Program-made: the position numbers and the translations under genes
Assembly (NCBI GenBank): GCA_028023455.1
Contig: JAQFVV010012546.1
Location: forward strand, 17,501 to 81,500
Source of the DNA: Epiperipatus broadwayi
Lineage: Eukaryota; Onychophora; Udeonychophora; Euonychophora; Peripatidae
Reading direction: 5' to 3'
DNA: 64,000 nucleotides
Shown: positions 37,934-50,102 of the stretch, piece by piece
How positions within the stretch are numbered: the first letter of the stretch is position 1
Layout: every line of letters starts with the position of its first letter
Notes under the pieces: generated by a model
Database searches by the model: none
What the model was told of the DNA's origin: nothing
The model's input: the letters and a program-made list of their open reading frames with translations, nothing else

Positions 37934-38089
37934 GCTAGGACATTCAGATACTAGATTTAAAATATCAACTCAAAGCTAATTAATTAGAAAATCTGAAATT
38001 TTCAGACACCTATATGTCTTCAAATCTAGCTATCTAACTTATATATATATATGTGTGTGTGTGTGAGTGTGTGTGTAATATAAAAATCA

Positions 38090-39830
38090 ATATATATATA
38101 TTATAACAATCGAAATGAAGTGGAGATCGAATCTAACCGCAAAAACAATATCTGCAACTACCAGGGCGCCATCTAGGCATTTGAGCCTAGAAAAATTTAT
38201 AGAGTAGGCAGATACGCGCTGTTAAGATTCCACTTTATTTAAATATTCTGATCGTTAGCCCAGGTCACTAGCTCAGTGGAGACGCAGAGATAAAAATCTA
38301 TATCTTAATTTATATCTTAAATATCAATAAATAAAAGCCACTGCCAGAAATTAACACATAAAAATATTTATTTACGCACATATAAAACAACATTTAAATT
38401 TTGAGGAATAAGTTTAACATTTTAGATTTTTAATATTAACTTTTAATTTTACATTTAACTAAGTTTCAATGAGTTTAATATTTTATTTAGATAGTCAAAT
38501 ATGAATAGACTACATAGATCTGCATTTGAAAAGAAAATATTCTTCCCTGATTTAACCTTAGGCAACAAATTTCGCAATCAACTGGCGCCAATCCATCTGA
38601 TACATTCATGTATTCAATGTAGCATGATACGACAACACAAAATACTATACTGTTAGGAAAGTACATCTGAACAATAAGTAGAAATCGAGAAGACATTGAC
38701 TCTCCACCAACAGGAATGTGACATCTGTTGGCAAGTAGAACAATAAACAAAAAACTCCATAGGAATGGACTGCAGTCTTTTGCCGACTTACAAACCCATC
38801 CATAGGCAAACAGAAGGTGTGTGGCGTATATATACAATCCTGCCTGAAGCGGATCTCATACTACATCTACTAATTACACAAATATATCCAATCCATTGAG
38901 ACAATTCAACTACGAAACGAATAACCTAAGATTACCCTCCCTTAATATAACTTTACAAAACTATATAGCCATTCACGCCCGACTTAAATTTAACATTTAG
39001 ATACATTCACACAAATGCATTTTATAAAATTTGTTTTAAAATGTTGAGTACAGATCAGCTGCACAGATTCCACAGTCAAAAACATTACAAATTAAACACA
39101 ACCGATCAAAATACAACGTCATCGATAAACGTCACTTGCATAAGGAATATACAAATCCCATTAGCATTCATCGTAAGATGCTTGCAGTGATATCGTTGAC
39201 ATATATTCTAATCGAATGTGAAAACCACAACATTATCAACCACTAACGAATCTATGCAATGTCTATACCCAACCTAAATTTCATCATTTAAAATTTAAAC
39301 AAAAAACAATTTATACAAGAAAAAAAATGGAAATGATTTTTATCAATCAGAAAACATATAAAATTCAACATTATTAATTTGATTTAAAAACTTACAAAAG
39401 TCAGATAAGAGGCCGTTTTTAACATTTAAGTTGGCTTGTTTATCAATTTATAAAACTTGACAAAAGTTCTTAATTGATTTTAATAATTGTTCATTTCATA
39501 TAGCTTATGGTAGAAGAGTCCAGGTTCCTGTTTTTAATTCCCACGACGCCTCCATTGGAAGATACTGTTCTGGAGATGGCAATAGCTGGTTCAAGGTATC
39601 ACAGTCTTTTCTTTTTTTTTAAATAGAGTGTGGTATGTGCGTCCTACCACCTCTCAAACCCACAATACTGGAACTCAATATTTTTTCTTTTTATAGTCCT
39701 CCTATGGATTCCATGAACAAAAACGTCACTGTTCTGTTTTTTCGTTATGGTCCGGGACTTTATTTGCTTCCATTGGTCAAGCTAAAATCTCTTTCTTCTC
39801 TTATCTAACTTTTCATCTGACTTTTTAATT
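38090..39830 (-). repeat. Interspersed repeat R1, minus-strand copy
   Basis: The reverse complement of this region matches 53.95-56.03 kb in blocks: a GTTATAATATATA terminus at 38090-38108, TCTGCCTACT with a CTAGG...CCTAG hairpin and GGCGCC (38160-38210), a CACTAGCTCAGTGG box (38266-38279), a GGCAGTGGCTT-type block, and segments A (about 38500-39000) and B (about 39010-39290). A TATA-like CTATAAAAAG on the minus strand near 39698 precedes the rest. No transposase or RT frame; the 116-residue minus ORF at 38.5-38.8 kb lies in segment A and has no motif. It may be a long solo LTR (GGCGCC resembles a Lys-tRNA primer site) or another non-autonomous element. Confidence 0.65.
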
Positions 39831-40208
39831 AAACAGCTTTTAGATAATTAATAAACAATCATTTCCATTTACAGATTACATTAATTAATACCTGTTTTCA
39901 TTTTAACTTAAGTTATTTTTTTATTAAAATATTTTTATATTTCAATCTTGTATTTTTTTATTAAAAAAATACATTCAAATACTTTTTTTTTGTTTATGAA
40001 AAAAATATTTTTAAAGTTTAGCATTTGTGCGAATATATACGTTTAACAAACATTTTAATTTTAGTGTTTAGTTTTTTTTCTTTTTAATACACTTATTTTT
40101 ATATGTGAACTTAAAAGTTTTTATTTCAATTTAATGTAACGACATATTTATATATCATTACAATATATATATATATACAGTAAAATTTACATAAATTATA
40201 TTATTTTT

Positions 40209-40249
40209 AGAAGTACTTTTGACTATACATTTTGTAGTCTTTATCAACT
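40209..40249 (-). ncRNA. Hammerhead-ribozyme-like core (inverted PLE end)
   Basis: Minus strand: AG / TTGATAA (40247-40241) / A / GACTA..TAGTC stem II / AAAA / GTACTT / CT. Same layout as the plus-strand copies at 40.6 and 43.2 kb. GAAA has become AAAA; C3 and G8 also deviate. Confidence 0.55.
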
Positions 40250-40304
40250 ACATGACATTGAATAATCAAAACGAGACAACCTTTAACAATACCCATAGTT
40301 CAAT

Positions 40305-40600
40305 TCAGATTTCCCACAATTCTGTTATTTTAACATTTGATGACTGGCAATTCACTAACATTTGATGATTTCTTGAAATCAACATAAACTCTTTTATTTT
40401 ACGTTTATTATGACAACGTTCAATTTGAATAATTTTCATATTTTTATAATCAAATTTAAATCCATATTGACAAGATTTATTATGATCAAATATAACAGAT
40501 GATGAAGGTTTATTTGCATATATTCCAGATTGTTTCTCTTTTTGAATTTTATTATATAAAAGCATATGCTCTTTTATTCTCTTCTCAAATTCAATGTTAT
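40305..40600 (-). pseudogene. Inverted PLE 3' fragment: GIY-YIG C-terminus
   Basis: The minus-strand frame starts EFEKRIKEHMLLYNKIQ (40600-40550), continues with FDHNKSCQYGFKFDYKNMK and CHNKRKIKEFMLISRN, and ends TELWEI at the stop near 40306. The arginine (EKRIKEH), the KE of KRKIKE and the histidine region are kept, so this fragment is better preserved than the matching part of the main body at 42.8-43.1 kb. It is truncated before the YIG half by the junction with the plus-strand terminal repeat at about 40600. Confidence 0.75.
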
Positions 40601-40753
40601 ATAGTTGATAAAGACTACACAGTGTATAGTCAAAAGTACTTCTAAAAATAATATAATTTATGTAAATTTTACTGTATTTTGATATATATATATATTGATT
40701 TGTATATTACATATGTTGTGGAATGAATACAGACATCAAACTTAATTTATTAC
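40593..40753 (+). repeat. PLE terminal repeat (5' copy, pLTR-like)
   Basis: This block matches 43170-43328 in direct orientation, from AATGTTA-ATAGTTGATAAAG through TTTTACTGTATT, a short (TA)n and TTGATTTGTATATTACATAT to ATCAAACTTAATTTATTA. It includes a hammerhead-like core at 40603-40643. PLEs carry such pseudo-LTRs. Confidence 0.8.
40603..40643 (+). ncRNA. Hammerhead-ribozyme-like core (PLE 5' terminal repeat)
   Basis: AG (40603-40604) pairs with CT (40642-40643). Then come TTGATAA (40605-40611), stem II GACTA/TAGTC (40613-40617 with 40627-40631), AAAA in the GAAA position, stem III AG/CU with loop TA, and U17. Decayed at C3, G8 and G12. Confidence 0.55.
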
Positions 40754-41292
40754 ATATGTAATGGATTTAAAGATTCTAAATAAAACATGAATTTTCAAAG
40801 AATGGCAGAAGGCAACATTAAAGATTATTACATTAAAATGTAGATTAAACTTTTTAAATGCCTGTCGTGATTTAGAGGTTTTCCCAAATTGCTGTTTAGT
40901 AAAAATAAACAGATTTTGCAAATTATCAGATAAAATTACTAAAAAGGATATAAAGAAAATTATTTTAAAAAATATAATTAAGCAGTGTAAATGTTTGCTA
41001 TTTCATCAGTGGAAATATTTAATGGCTTTAAATTATTTTAAATTGATGATAAATTGTGATGATTGGTTTAACTTCAAGTGTTTTTGTCAAAAATTCTTTG
41101 ATGAATTTTATTTTTAAAATGTTGATAAATTTAACAAGAAAATTGAACATTTATTTCATGAATTTCTGGAAAAAATGAATGATCAAAATTAAGTGAACAT
41201 ATCTGTTATAAATTTTGTATTTCAGTCAAAAATATATTTTAAATTTCTGATCAAAATATGCTAGTGGTAGATAAAAAGATTGTAAACTTGAA

Positions 41293-43115
41293 TTGAATTC
41301 TGCAGTAGAACATTCATTTAGTGTGATTAAGTGTGATTCTAATATTTGTAATAATATTGTTAAAGAAGTTAAAAATAAAAACTTTAAATATAATAGGAAT
41401 TATAAATGGTTATGTCAAATTAATAAATTTAAAAGTTTTCTATTAAATAATGACTTAATTTGTTTAAAAGAGGACAAGGGTCTTCGAATGTGTTTGATTA
41501 TCAGAATGAAATATAATGAAGAAGTCATGGATCAAATGAAAAAGCTTAAATTTCAACAGAGTGAAATAATACATATAGATTCATCTCGCATGAAATTTAT
41601 AAATGAAATTTTAAAAAAGTTAAGAATAAAGCTATTGATAGTTATACATATTATAACTTATATCCATCATCAGCTATTTGTCCTAGGATATTTTCAAATA
41701 TAAAGCTACATAAAGAAAATTTCCATTGAGATTGATGATTGATATTGGTGGTGCATATTATTATCAAACATGTAGATATATTGAATTATTACTTCAAAAT
41801 ATTTTAGGTCTTGGAGCATATACTGTTTCATCATCATTTGATTTTGTGGATAAAATTATGAATATAAATATAGAGTTACATGACACAATTTGTACTTTTG
41901 ATATAAATAAAATGTATGGATCAATACATCGAATAGAGTCAATTAATATTATTTATAATGCTTTTGTTTCAAAAAAGTAAAGTCTGATATTATAAATTTT
42001 ATTATAAAAGTATTGCAGCTTATTGATAAAAATATTTATGTTAATTTTAATAATGAATATTATAAAATGAGTTATGGTTGGCCAATGGGTCTTCTGGCTG
42101 TTACTCAAATTTGTAATTTTGTTCTATCAGCTTATAAAAGTAAAATTTTAAAACAATTGAAATTTTAAGAAATTAAAGTATATCATAGATATGTGGATGA
42201 TGTTTTTATTTATGGAAAACAAGTTTTAATAATCAATTTATTTAATGAATTAAATCAGAATAAGGATATAAAGTGGGTTATAACTGAAGAAAAATACAAT
42301 TCCATAAAATTATTGGATATTCAAGTTACATGTAAGGATTACACTTTGGATTATCTTATGTTAATTAAACCAATTGAAACTAGAGGTTTTATTCCATATG
42401 AATCACAAGCACCTATATGTCATAAGTTGTCTGGATTGAAATCATTCTAATTTCGAAATAAAAAATTATGCAAATATTCTAGTGATAAAATAAAAAAAAT
42501 GTACATTTATTTGTTAAAGATTTGTTGAAAATTGGTTATTATAAAAATTCTATTACTAATATTATTCAAAAATTTAAAAGGAATCAACAATATAATAAAA
42601 TTAAAAATAAAAATAATGCCAAAATGAAATGGATTTCAATGCCATTTATATCGGATGAGCAGATCAAGATTATTAGGAGAATTTATAATGGTTTGTGTCA
42701 TATTGCTATTTTCTCAACAAATAATATAAATAGATTACTTAATAATTTTAAAATTCGAAATTTAAAGATTAGTCAAAATTCTATTATATTTAGATTGATA
42801 TGTGGATGTGGCTTACAATGCATTGGTGAATCTAAGTGTAAATTTGAGAAGAGCATAAAAAAGCATATGCTTTTATATGATAGAATTCAAAAAGAGAAAG
42901 AATCTGGAATAGTTGTAAATAAACCATCATCTGTTATATTTGATCATAATAAATCTTGTCAATATGGATTTAAATTTGATTATAAAAATATAAAAAAATT
43001 TGAAATTGAATGTTGTCATAATAAATGTAAAATAAAAGAGGCTATGTTGATTTCAAAAAATTATCAAATGTTAATAAATTGCCAGTCGTCAAATGTTAAG
43101 ATAACAGAATTGTAG
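41293..43115 (+). pseudogene. PLE reverse transcriptase-endonuclease, broken by stops and frameshifts
   Basis: Read in pieces, the order is: LICLKEDKGLRMCLII, the DKG block before the RT core (about 41455-41505); NIKLHKENFPL/RLMIDIGG (about 41700-41750, a +1 shift inside); TFDINKMYGSI, RT motif A with its aspartate (about 41893-41925); SYGWPMGLLAVTQICNF, motif B (about 42069-42120); an in-frame TAA near 42168; YHRYVDDVF, motif C with the YVDD box at 42190-42201; then a 197-codon frame (42522-43115) with the linker and GIY-YIG domain. In that domain the YIG half reads CIGES and the catalytic arginine of the EKRI block is serine (FEKSIKKHM), while the later KIKEAML and the Asn block remain. All RT aspartates survive but the reading frame does not. 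PLEs of this layout (RT followed by C-terminal endonuclease) belong to the Penelope/Poseidon-type group; I cannot name the lineage more closely. Confidence 0.85.
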
Positions 43116-43169
43116 AAAATCTGAATTGAATTATGGGTATTGTTAAAGGTTGTCTCATTTTGATTATTT

Positions 43170-43328
43170 AATGTTACATAGTTGATAAAGAATACAAAAT
43201 GTATAGTCAAAAGTACTTCTAAAAATAATATAATTTATATAAATTTTACTGTATTCTGATATATATATATTGATTTGTATATTACATATATTGTGAAACA
43301 AATGCAGATATCAAACTTAATTTATTAT
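43170..43328 (+). repeat. PLE terminal repeat (3' copy)
   Basis: Direct repeat of 40593-40753, beginning 55 bp after the protein stop. It contains the hammerhead-like core at 43180-43220. High similarity between the two copies suggests the insertion is not very old, despite the broken ORF. Confidence 0.8.
43180..43220 (+). ncRNA. Hammerhead-ribozyme-like core (PLE 3' terminal repeat)
   Basis: AG / TTGATAA / AGAATACA...TGTATAGTC / AAAA / GTACTT / CT. Stem II has lost one pair compared with the 5' copy (GAATA against TAGTC), and GAAA is AAAA. Probably inactive. Confidence 0.5.
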
Positions 43329-43400
43329 ATATATATATATATATTGTAACCTTTATCAAACTTAATTTATTATATATATATATATATATTGTAACCTTTG
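43320..43400. repeat. Short tandem duplication around (TA)n
   Basis: ATCAAACTTAATTTATTA followed by (TA)n and TTGTAACCTTT occurs twice in a row (about 43309-43355 and 43357-43399), right at the 3' edge of the PLE. Confidence 0.8.
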
Positions 43401-43639
43401 GCTTTGTCAACAAAACTGATATTTCATTTATTTGAGGTTTTTAATAATAAAAAAATTATTATAAATGGAAATTTTTATTAAGATAAACTATCTTTGCAAA
43501 TCATATTTATTAAGATTAAACAAGTATATGTAAATCTAAATAGTAAATATTTAAAAAATTTCTACCATAAATAAATATTACAGGATTTTTTTTTCTTTGC
43601 CAAAATATTTTAAGCTTATGATTAAAATAGATTCTAATA

Positions 43640-43850
43640 ATAGTTTTAACAAGGCTGTAAAACTTAGCAATGAGCGTCTGAAAAAATCGTCACTAGGGAC
43701 CTCTGTAGGTCTTTAAAACACATGCTTACGCTATGAAGAAAAGAGAGAATCCTTCTTTACTTCGACCTACTTTTATATATAAATAGGTGAAGCAGAAGTG
43801 TTCTGATCTAAGAGTGTGAAGCTATTAAATACTTCACTAATTAAGTCCAC
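43640..43850 (+). repeat. Third copy of the 33.9-34.4 kb dispersed repeat
   Basis: It shares AAGGCTGTAA, GGACCTCTGTAGGTCTTTAAAACACA, AAGAAAAGAGAGAATCCTTC, TATATATAAATAGGTGAAGC and GAGTGTGAAGCTATTAAATA blocks with the copies at 33.87-34.44 kb. It ends AATTAAGTCCAC and a poly-A run at 43852. The poly-A end would fit an RNA-copied element such as a SINE, but no tRNA-type promoter was recognised. Confidence 0.65.
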
Positions 43851-43859
43851 AAAAAAAAA

Positions 43860-44676
43860 AAAGATTCTAATAATGTAAATCCAAAAATATAGCTAATGAG
43901 AGCTTATTATTAGAGAAATTCAGATTATTCTAATACAATTTAGGATATCCAACTAGCCATATTTAATTTAATGTTAGAAGTTAATGTGTAGTTGTCATTA
44001 TTATTATAAAGTATTTTATTTTAACTAGTTTGTAACAATAACCAATCCATTTGTTAAAATAGTATTATTAAAATTGAGTTTAAAGAATAAACTAAACTAG
44101 CTCATTTGAAAAATAGGTTAATTTAGTTTTGTGCTATTTAAAAAAAAGAATTAAAATTAGTTAGTTAAAAATATGGAATAATTTTAAAATATGTGTATGG
44201 GTGTGCACACATTAATGGGAGTATTTCTTTATTTACAATATTATGCATTATTATAAAATATTCTTATTTAGTTAAAAATTAAATAAAATACTTGTGAACC
44301 TCTAAATTTGTTTATTAATATAATTTAAAAGAGTTTAAAGGATATATATTTTTATTCTATTTTAACAACATAATTTCTTAATTGTATTGTATCGTTACTA
44401 ATTATTAACATTCCTAAACTATCACATGTTTGACTGATTTTTCTACTAAACATTTAAATTGGTACTATTTTTAGATTCAGACCATAAATACTAATTAACT
44501 GTTAATTTGAAGGTTGAAAAATTGAGAGGAAAGAATGTTTCCTGTCAATCAAAATGATTGACATTAGCAAGCTATAAAAGGTGCATGGACATATGCTAAT
44601 AAACATTTTTTGTCCATCATCATTGTGAGTACTACCAGCAGATGTTTAAAGTTTTAATAAGTAAAGTAAAGTAAAA

Positions 44677-44710
<34 letters not shown>

Positions 44711-44713
44711 AAT

Positions 44714-44749
<36 letters not shown>

Positions 44750-44998
44750 ATTTGAGTTTTTTTTCAAGTAAAATGAGTACATAAAAAACTTTATTAGATG
44801 CTAGATTTCTCATCCCAAATTAATCATAAATCTGAATCAGCATTATTGAAGGAAGAATATGGAAAGCAAAATGTTAACACTCTAGCATTCTGGTAGCATT
44901 TGACAGATTTCTTTATTCTCATTAGGTTTAAACTTTCAACTTTTATTTTAATATTAAATCATTATTAATTATCAGAATATAATAAATTTGACCTCATT

Positions 44999-45053
<55 letters not shown>

Positions 45054-48000
45054 AGAAATTAAATATATTTTAAAAAATCTTATTGTATTTTCAGTTTTTT
45101 TTTTAAAAATTAAATTTTAATCAAAATGAAATACTGTCACATCATAAAATTTCAGGTGTAGCTGATTCAATTTGCAAAATGAATGAAATCTTCTTTGTTT
45201 GGTGTTTGTTTTAAGAATCTGAATGAATTATTTTCAATAACTACTAATTCTATCAATTTATGTTTTACAAGTTTAATTTCTTTTTGTAATTTGTATATCA
45301 TTAAATATTATAATAATATGCTGAGTGGCATAACTTCCAAACAGTTATATTCTTCTTGAACATAATCTTTATGAGTAACTATATTCAAAAGAACATATTC
45401 TTTTATATTTAAAAGTAAAATATTTCTGTAAGAAATAAATATGTAATAATATATATTTTGATTTCTAATAACTATTACACAATTATGATACAAATATAAT
45501 GAAAAACTTTCTAAAAAATCAAGTTTTTACATCATCATAATATTTTCTCAAAGTAATCTTCCAAACTTTAAGATCATAAAATATATAAAGGATACCTATC
45601 ATTGTGGGGCTTGAAAAACTTTGAACACCTGCATATTCAATTTTCTTGCCAAGTTTGAATTATTTGTATTTAAAATATTAGAAAATAAATATATGTGAAT
45701 TTTAATGCCATAAAAAAGTCTCACAAAATTTTTCAGTAGAGTGTGAAAAATGCAAATTTTAATTCTTAATGTCTCAGATGTGGTTCCAATGCCTCAAAAA
45801 AAAACCCCTGTTAAATAATAGTTTTCTAATGAATAAAGCATTTTTCTACAAAACAATTAATCACAGATATCAAACATAATTTATTCTATTTCACTTAAGA
45901 ACTATTACTTATTTATGTCCTACATTTATCATAAACCATTTACATTTCTTATTTTAAAGTAAATTCACTTGAATTTTATCTTAAAATTAACTACAACTGT
46001 TTTAACATTTTTTATAACTCATTAAAATAATAATAATTGTCATAAACTTTTAAAATGTTTTGCTATTTATTTAAATAGTTTGTCTTGAATAAATTTACTT
46101 CAAAAAACTAATGATTCAGGTGAAAGAAATCCTTTGTTTTGGAGACTAATGACATTTTATCATCAACAATTAATTAATCATTTATCGTCTTGATTAATAA
46201 ATCACTTGATAAAATATTAATTTATGGGTCTCAAGAAGTTAATTCAAATTAAAAATATTGAAACCTTTTTGCCTTATGAAATGCTATGTTTATAGTATTA
46301 GCAAATTACATTTACATACTAAATACTACAAATTTTGAGAAGGATTACTATTATAGAATTTTATGTATTCTATTATGGGGTAAATGATTTGTAGAAGCTT
46401 GCTCTTTTCTTTGAAGACTGATTGCTATATTTAAATATTTACTTTGAACCTGCTTAAATTTGGGAAAGTTTATGATTAACCTGCTATGTTGAGTATTTTG
46501 CTTGGAAAAACTTGGTTAAATTGAAAAAGGAAGTGTGTCATTAATTGATATATTTAAATAATTACTTGCTTTAAATAAAATAGAAAACCGGAGTAATGTT
46601 GGGAGAGGTATTAAAAAATGTCCTGCCAATTATATGTTGATGGTTCATGGAATAACAACCATTCATTTATTAATAATTGCGTGTGTGTTTGAAGTCTTTT
46701 TTAAAAAAAAAACTTTTAATAATACATTTGCATTTTTTCAAATTATGTTGCCAGAATTTTAAGACAAATATACTTACTTTTTAAATTTATTCGCCATCAA
46801 ATCAGAATCTCTACAAGATTAAGTAAGAACTTTATAATATTTTTATAAAAAATGATTCTGGTAAAATTTTATGCTTTATGTTTAAGTTATGCATTTATTA
46901 CTTATTATTATATGCTATTTTAAAATATTGCTATTTATAAGTATTTTACATGTTTTGGTCCAGAGTGCCTGACAGAGGTTGACTTATTATTATTCATGAT
47001 ACTATATATTATATAATGATTTGGTATTGTTTTTTTAAAAAAATATTGCTTTGTCCTTTAATACGAGAAGTATATTTTATAATGAATGCTTATATTTTTA
47101 TGAAAAATAATATATATTTTTTGTTCTATTAATTTCTTAAGGCTGCATTCATTCAATCATATTTGACAACTATATTATTACTTCATCGGTTTTATGCATC
47201 AATTTGGTATTAGATTTATTGAGCATTTAGAATTAATTCTTCTCTTGTATATTTGATATATATTAATATGTTTCCAAGATATGCAAATTTATTTACACCT
47301 TGATGATTTGGAGATGGAGTTTGCCTCTTTTATTGTTGCTATTAAAATAATTTAGATATATTATAAGGAGGTAGAGGATCACTCTCACTAGTATTGTTGA
47401 TATTTTCCTCATGTTTTATAGTTGTAAAATGCTTTATTAATGGCAGTTTGTTTAATGATTTTAGTATTTGTGATAGTTCATCCCCATTTTATTATATATG
47501 TTTAAAGACAAGAGGCCTAACATTTTTTCTTGCTCTCAGAAAGTAAGTGCATATTTTGGGAGCATGCCATTACTAGGATCATTGTTTTATTTAGCTTTGT
47601 CACTCATATCTTCTTTATTTTATATTTATTATCATGTATAATGTAGTGTATATTTTAGTATATTGGCAATTTTTAGGTTTATTATTTTGAAGGTAATCAC
47701 CCTTTTTCAGAAGCACTTTTAAATTGCTAAATGTAAATTGAGTGTTTTGATGTGTAAATCTGTTTTCCTGTGCTATTCCAGCATTACATAACATAAAACC
47801 GATAACTTATTCAAAATTATATATTTTATTTTTATTAGTCTAAATAAGTAATATGCATCATCATCAACATCATCCAAAAGCATGTCATTACTGTATTGAT
47901 AAGATCTAAATTTCATTTGGGTTTATTCATTGCTAAAGCAATGGCATAGTGTGTGTGAATGTATATGTGTAACCTCTGAGAAGAATTTGAAGAATGAATA

Positions 48001-48403
48001 CAACTTCAGCAAATAAAAAAACATAAAATTGCTAATTAATACATAAATTAGTGAAAGCTATAGATTGTAAAATTGTAGAACGTTTTTAGGACATATATTT
48101 TATTCAAGATGGTATAAAGGTTGTGCTGTAACTTTGGTTTATAAATTAATAAAATTCTATTACTTTAAAGTCACATAATAATTTAGTTATAAATGTGATA
48201 ATAACTATTTAACTTTAAGGATGAAATTTCTTGCAATAGACTCTTACTTACAAAATGTACTTCTCCACCTAAGACCATCATTGGTTGTGGATATTTAATT
48301 TATTCATTTAATTTAGTCATTTTAAATATGTTTAAATTCTAAAAGTATTCTTCTGTTGGCAACTGTGTTACACTATTGAAACAAATTAATATATATATAT
48401 ATA
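43860..48403. other. Anonymous AT-rich DNA with (TA)n tracts
   Basis: There are 4.5 kb with no supported gene. It includes (TA)n with palindromic flanks CAAATTATTATA/TATAATAATTTG at about 44680-44755 and a pure (TA)n at 45001-45050. All ORFs are short and motif-free. Confidence 0.5.
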
Positions 48404-48624
48404 TGTGCTCTGCAATCAACAGAAGAGAGGCCTGCTATTCCCTATCTCGTAAATGGTCCACGTAACATCTGCATATAAATTTGATTAAATTTGCATAGTT
48501 TTACAATTATTAACAGACTAACTCGCCATGAATATGGGACTGTAGACTGTCCCGAAAGCACTTGGCAGTAAAAATTTTGACAATTTATTAATAGTTTCAT
48601 TACCTGTGTGCAGAGCACATATAT
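48404..48624. mobile_element. Small element with inverted ends and a hammerhead-like core
   Basis: (TA)n followed by TGTGCTCTGC at 48404 is mirrored by GCAGAGCACA and (TA)n at 48611-48630, giving an element of about 220 bp with no reading frame. A hammerhead-like core is at 48525-48566. Size and content fit a retrozyme-like or PLE-derived non-autonomous unit; inverted ends are unusual for retrozymes. Confidence 0.6.
48525..48566 (+). ncRNA. Hammerhead-ribozyme-like core
   Basis: Stem I GCC (48525-48527) pairs with GGC (48564-48566). ATGAATA lies in the CUGAUGA position. Stem II is a perfect GGGAC/GTCCC (48536-48540 with 48549-48553). GAAA is intact at 48554-48557, stem III is AG/CU with loop CA, and the triplet is CUU. 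C3 and G8 deviate. Confidence 0.6.
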
Positions 48625-49201
48625 ATATTAATTTATTTAAGCGTTAATGAAGTAAAATCTTAACTATTGAAACAGTGTTTTGAAGAATTTGTAACCGACT
48701 TCCCATAATTTTCATGTTTATAAAATTTGTTTATTGTAAAATAAATTTTATTTTTGTTGTTATGTCTTGTGAAGTGTTTCTATAATATCTTGGTATTCAC
48801 CAATCATTTTTCAAAAATCTAAACATTGTGTAATTTATAATGCAGATATTTTCATTCCATTTATTCAAAGTACAATCACATAAATGTAAAAATTAAACTA
48901 TTTAATGATGATGGTTTTGGAAAAATGAAGAATGCAATTAAAATAAAACATTATTCATTTTATTCTATTGATCACTTTACTTTAAAACTGCAATTTATAT
49001 AAATAAGAATATTTTTATAGTCAATCATTGTTTATTTTCATTTAATAAAATTTATTTATGTTGTTGATGAATATTTTGAGTGGTCATAAAATCTTTTTTC
49101 CACTCTTAGTATTTGACTGCTACCCTTGAAGATGATTGTATTATTCCAAATTTAAAGTTTTATGCATTTTTGCTTTAATTTAAATATTTTATGAAAAATT
49201 G

Positions 49202-49483
<282 letters not shown>

Positions 49484-49960
49484 CTAAATATACATTAACT
49501 TGTAGACTAAGTGTATGCCTCCTTGTGTCTATCACTATGATATCATTCATTTATTAACAACATGTCTATAAAGCAAAATATTGAGAAAACGTAGCATTAA
49601 AATATAATGCAATAACCCTGAAACTATAATACCATAGTTCTATAAAATAAGAACTTATATTTTTGTTAAAGAAAATGCAAAGTGATATAAACAAATCAAT
49701 AAAATTTAAAAAAGGTGCTTATTTTATTAAATTGTAAATCTGATCATGGCAATAAGATGATGAAAAAGGAGTTGGAGGTGTAAGACTACATTGGAAAATT
49801 ATTAATGAAAGAAATTTTATTTTAAGTAAAAAAATTATAATACCCTTGATACTTTGTGATGCATGCTATAAAATATTGGCAACTTTGAAAGTTTTGCAAG
49901 AGTAAATTGAAGTTTCTCCTTCTCTTAAAATTTTATTTAGTTATACTTTAAACTGTTTAA

Positions 49961-50011
49961 TTATTATTGTTGTTGTTATTATTATTATTGTTATTGTTGT
50001 TGTTATTGTTG

Positions 50012-50098
<87 letters not shown>
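49961..50098. repeat. (ATT)n/(GTT)n microsatellite
   Basis: An ATT-GTT mixture to about 50017 is followed by pure ATT to 50098. Confidence 0.95.

Positions 50099-50102
<4 letters not shown>

Larger units (their letters stand above)
37385..38040 (-). mobile_element. Retrozyme-like tandem repeat with hammerhead cores (1.6 monomers)
   Basis: Two direct units about 405 bp apart start with TAATATAGGAAGC-type sequence at about 37392 and 37798. They share AGCTCTAA, CTATCTA, CCCTA/CCCCAACCAG, AGTGCTA and CAGACACCTA-ATGTCTTCAAAT-CAGCTATCT blocks. Each carries one hammerhead-like core on the minus strand (37484-37526 and 37892-37933). There is no protein-coding frame, and the right end runs into (TA)n at 38041. 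Small, non-coding, tandem and ribozyme-bearing is the definition of a retrozyme; related loci are at 50.2 and 57 kb. Confidence 0.65.
40161..43356 (+). mobile_element. Penelope-like element, near full length, decayed
   Basis: The architecture is typical of PLEs. A direct terminal repeat of about 160 bp lies at 40593-40753 and 43170-43328 and contains a hammerhead-like core. A broken RT-endonuclease frame lies between. An extra inverted 3' end (40161-40600) sits tail-to-head against the 5' terminal repeat. Both outer edges lie at (TA)n tracts. The inverted piece creates roughly 95-bp inverted ends (40162-40257 with 40594-40690). Stops and frameshifts across the body mean the copy is dead. Further 3' ends of the same family are at 26.3 and 50.9 kb. 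Confidence 0.82.

Noticed and set aside
38266-38279. tRNA A-box-like CTAGCTCAGTGG
   Set aside because: The nearby B-box-like GGTTCAAATGCC in the other repeat copy is on the opposite strand relative to this box, so they cannot form one internal promoter.
38487-38837. 116-codon minus-strand ORF
   Set aside because: It lies wholly in interspersed repeat R1; the matching segment in the second copy is not an open frame, and no domain is visible.
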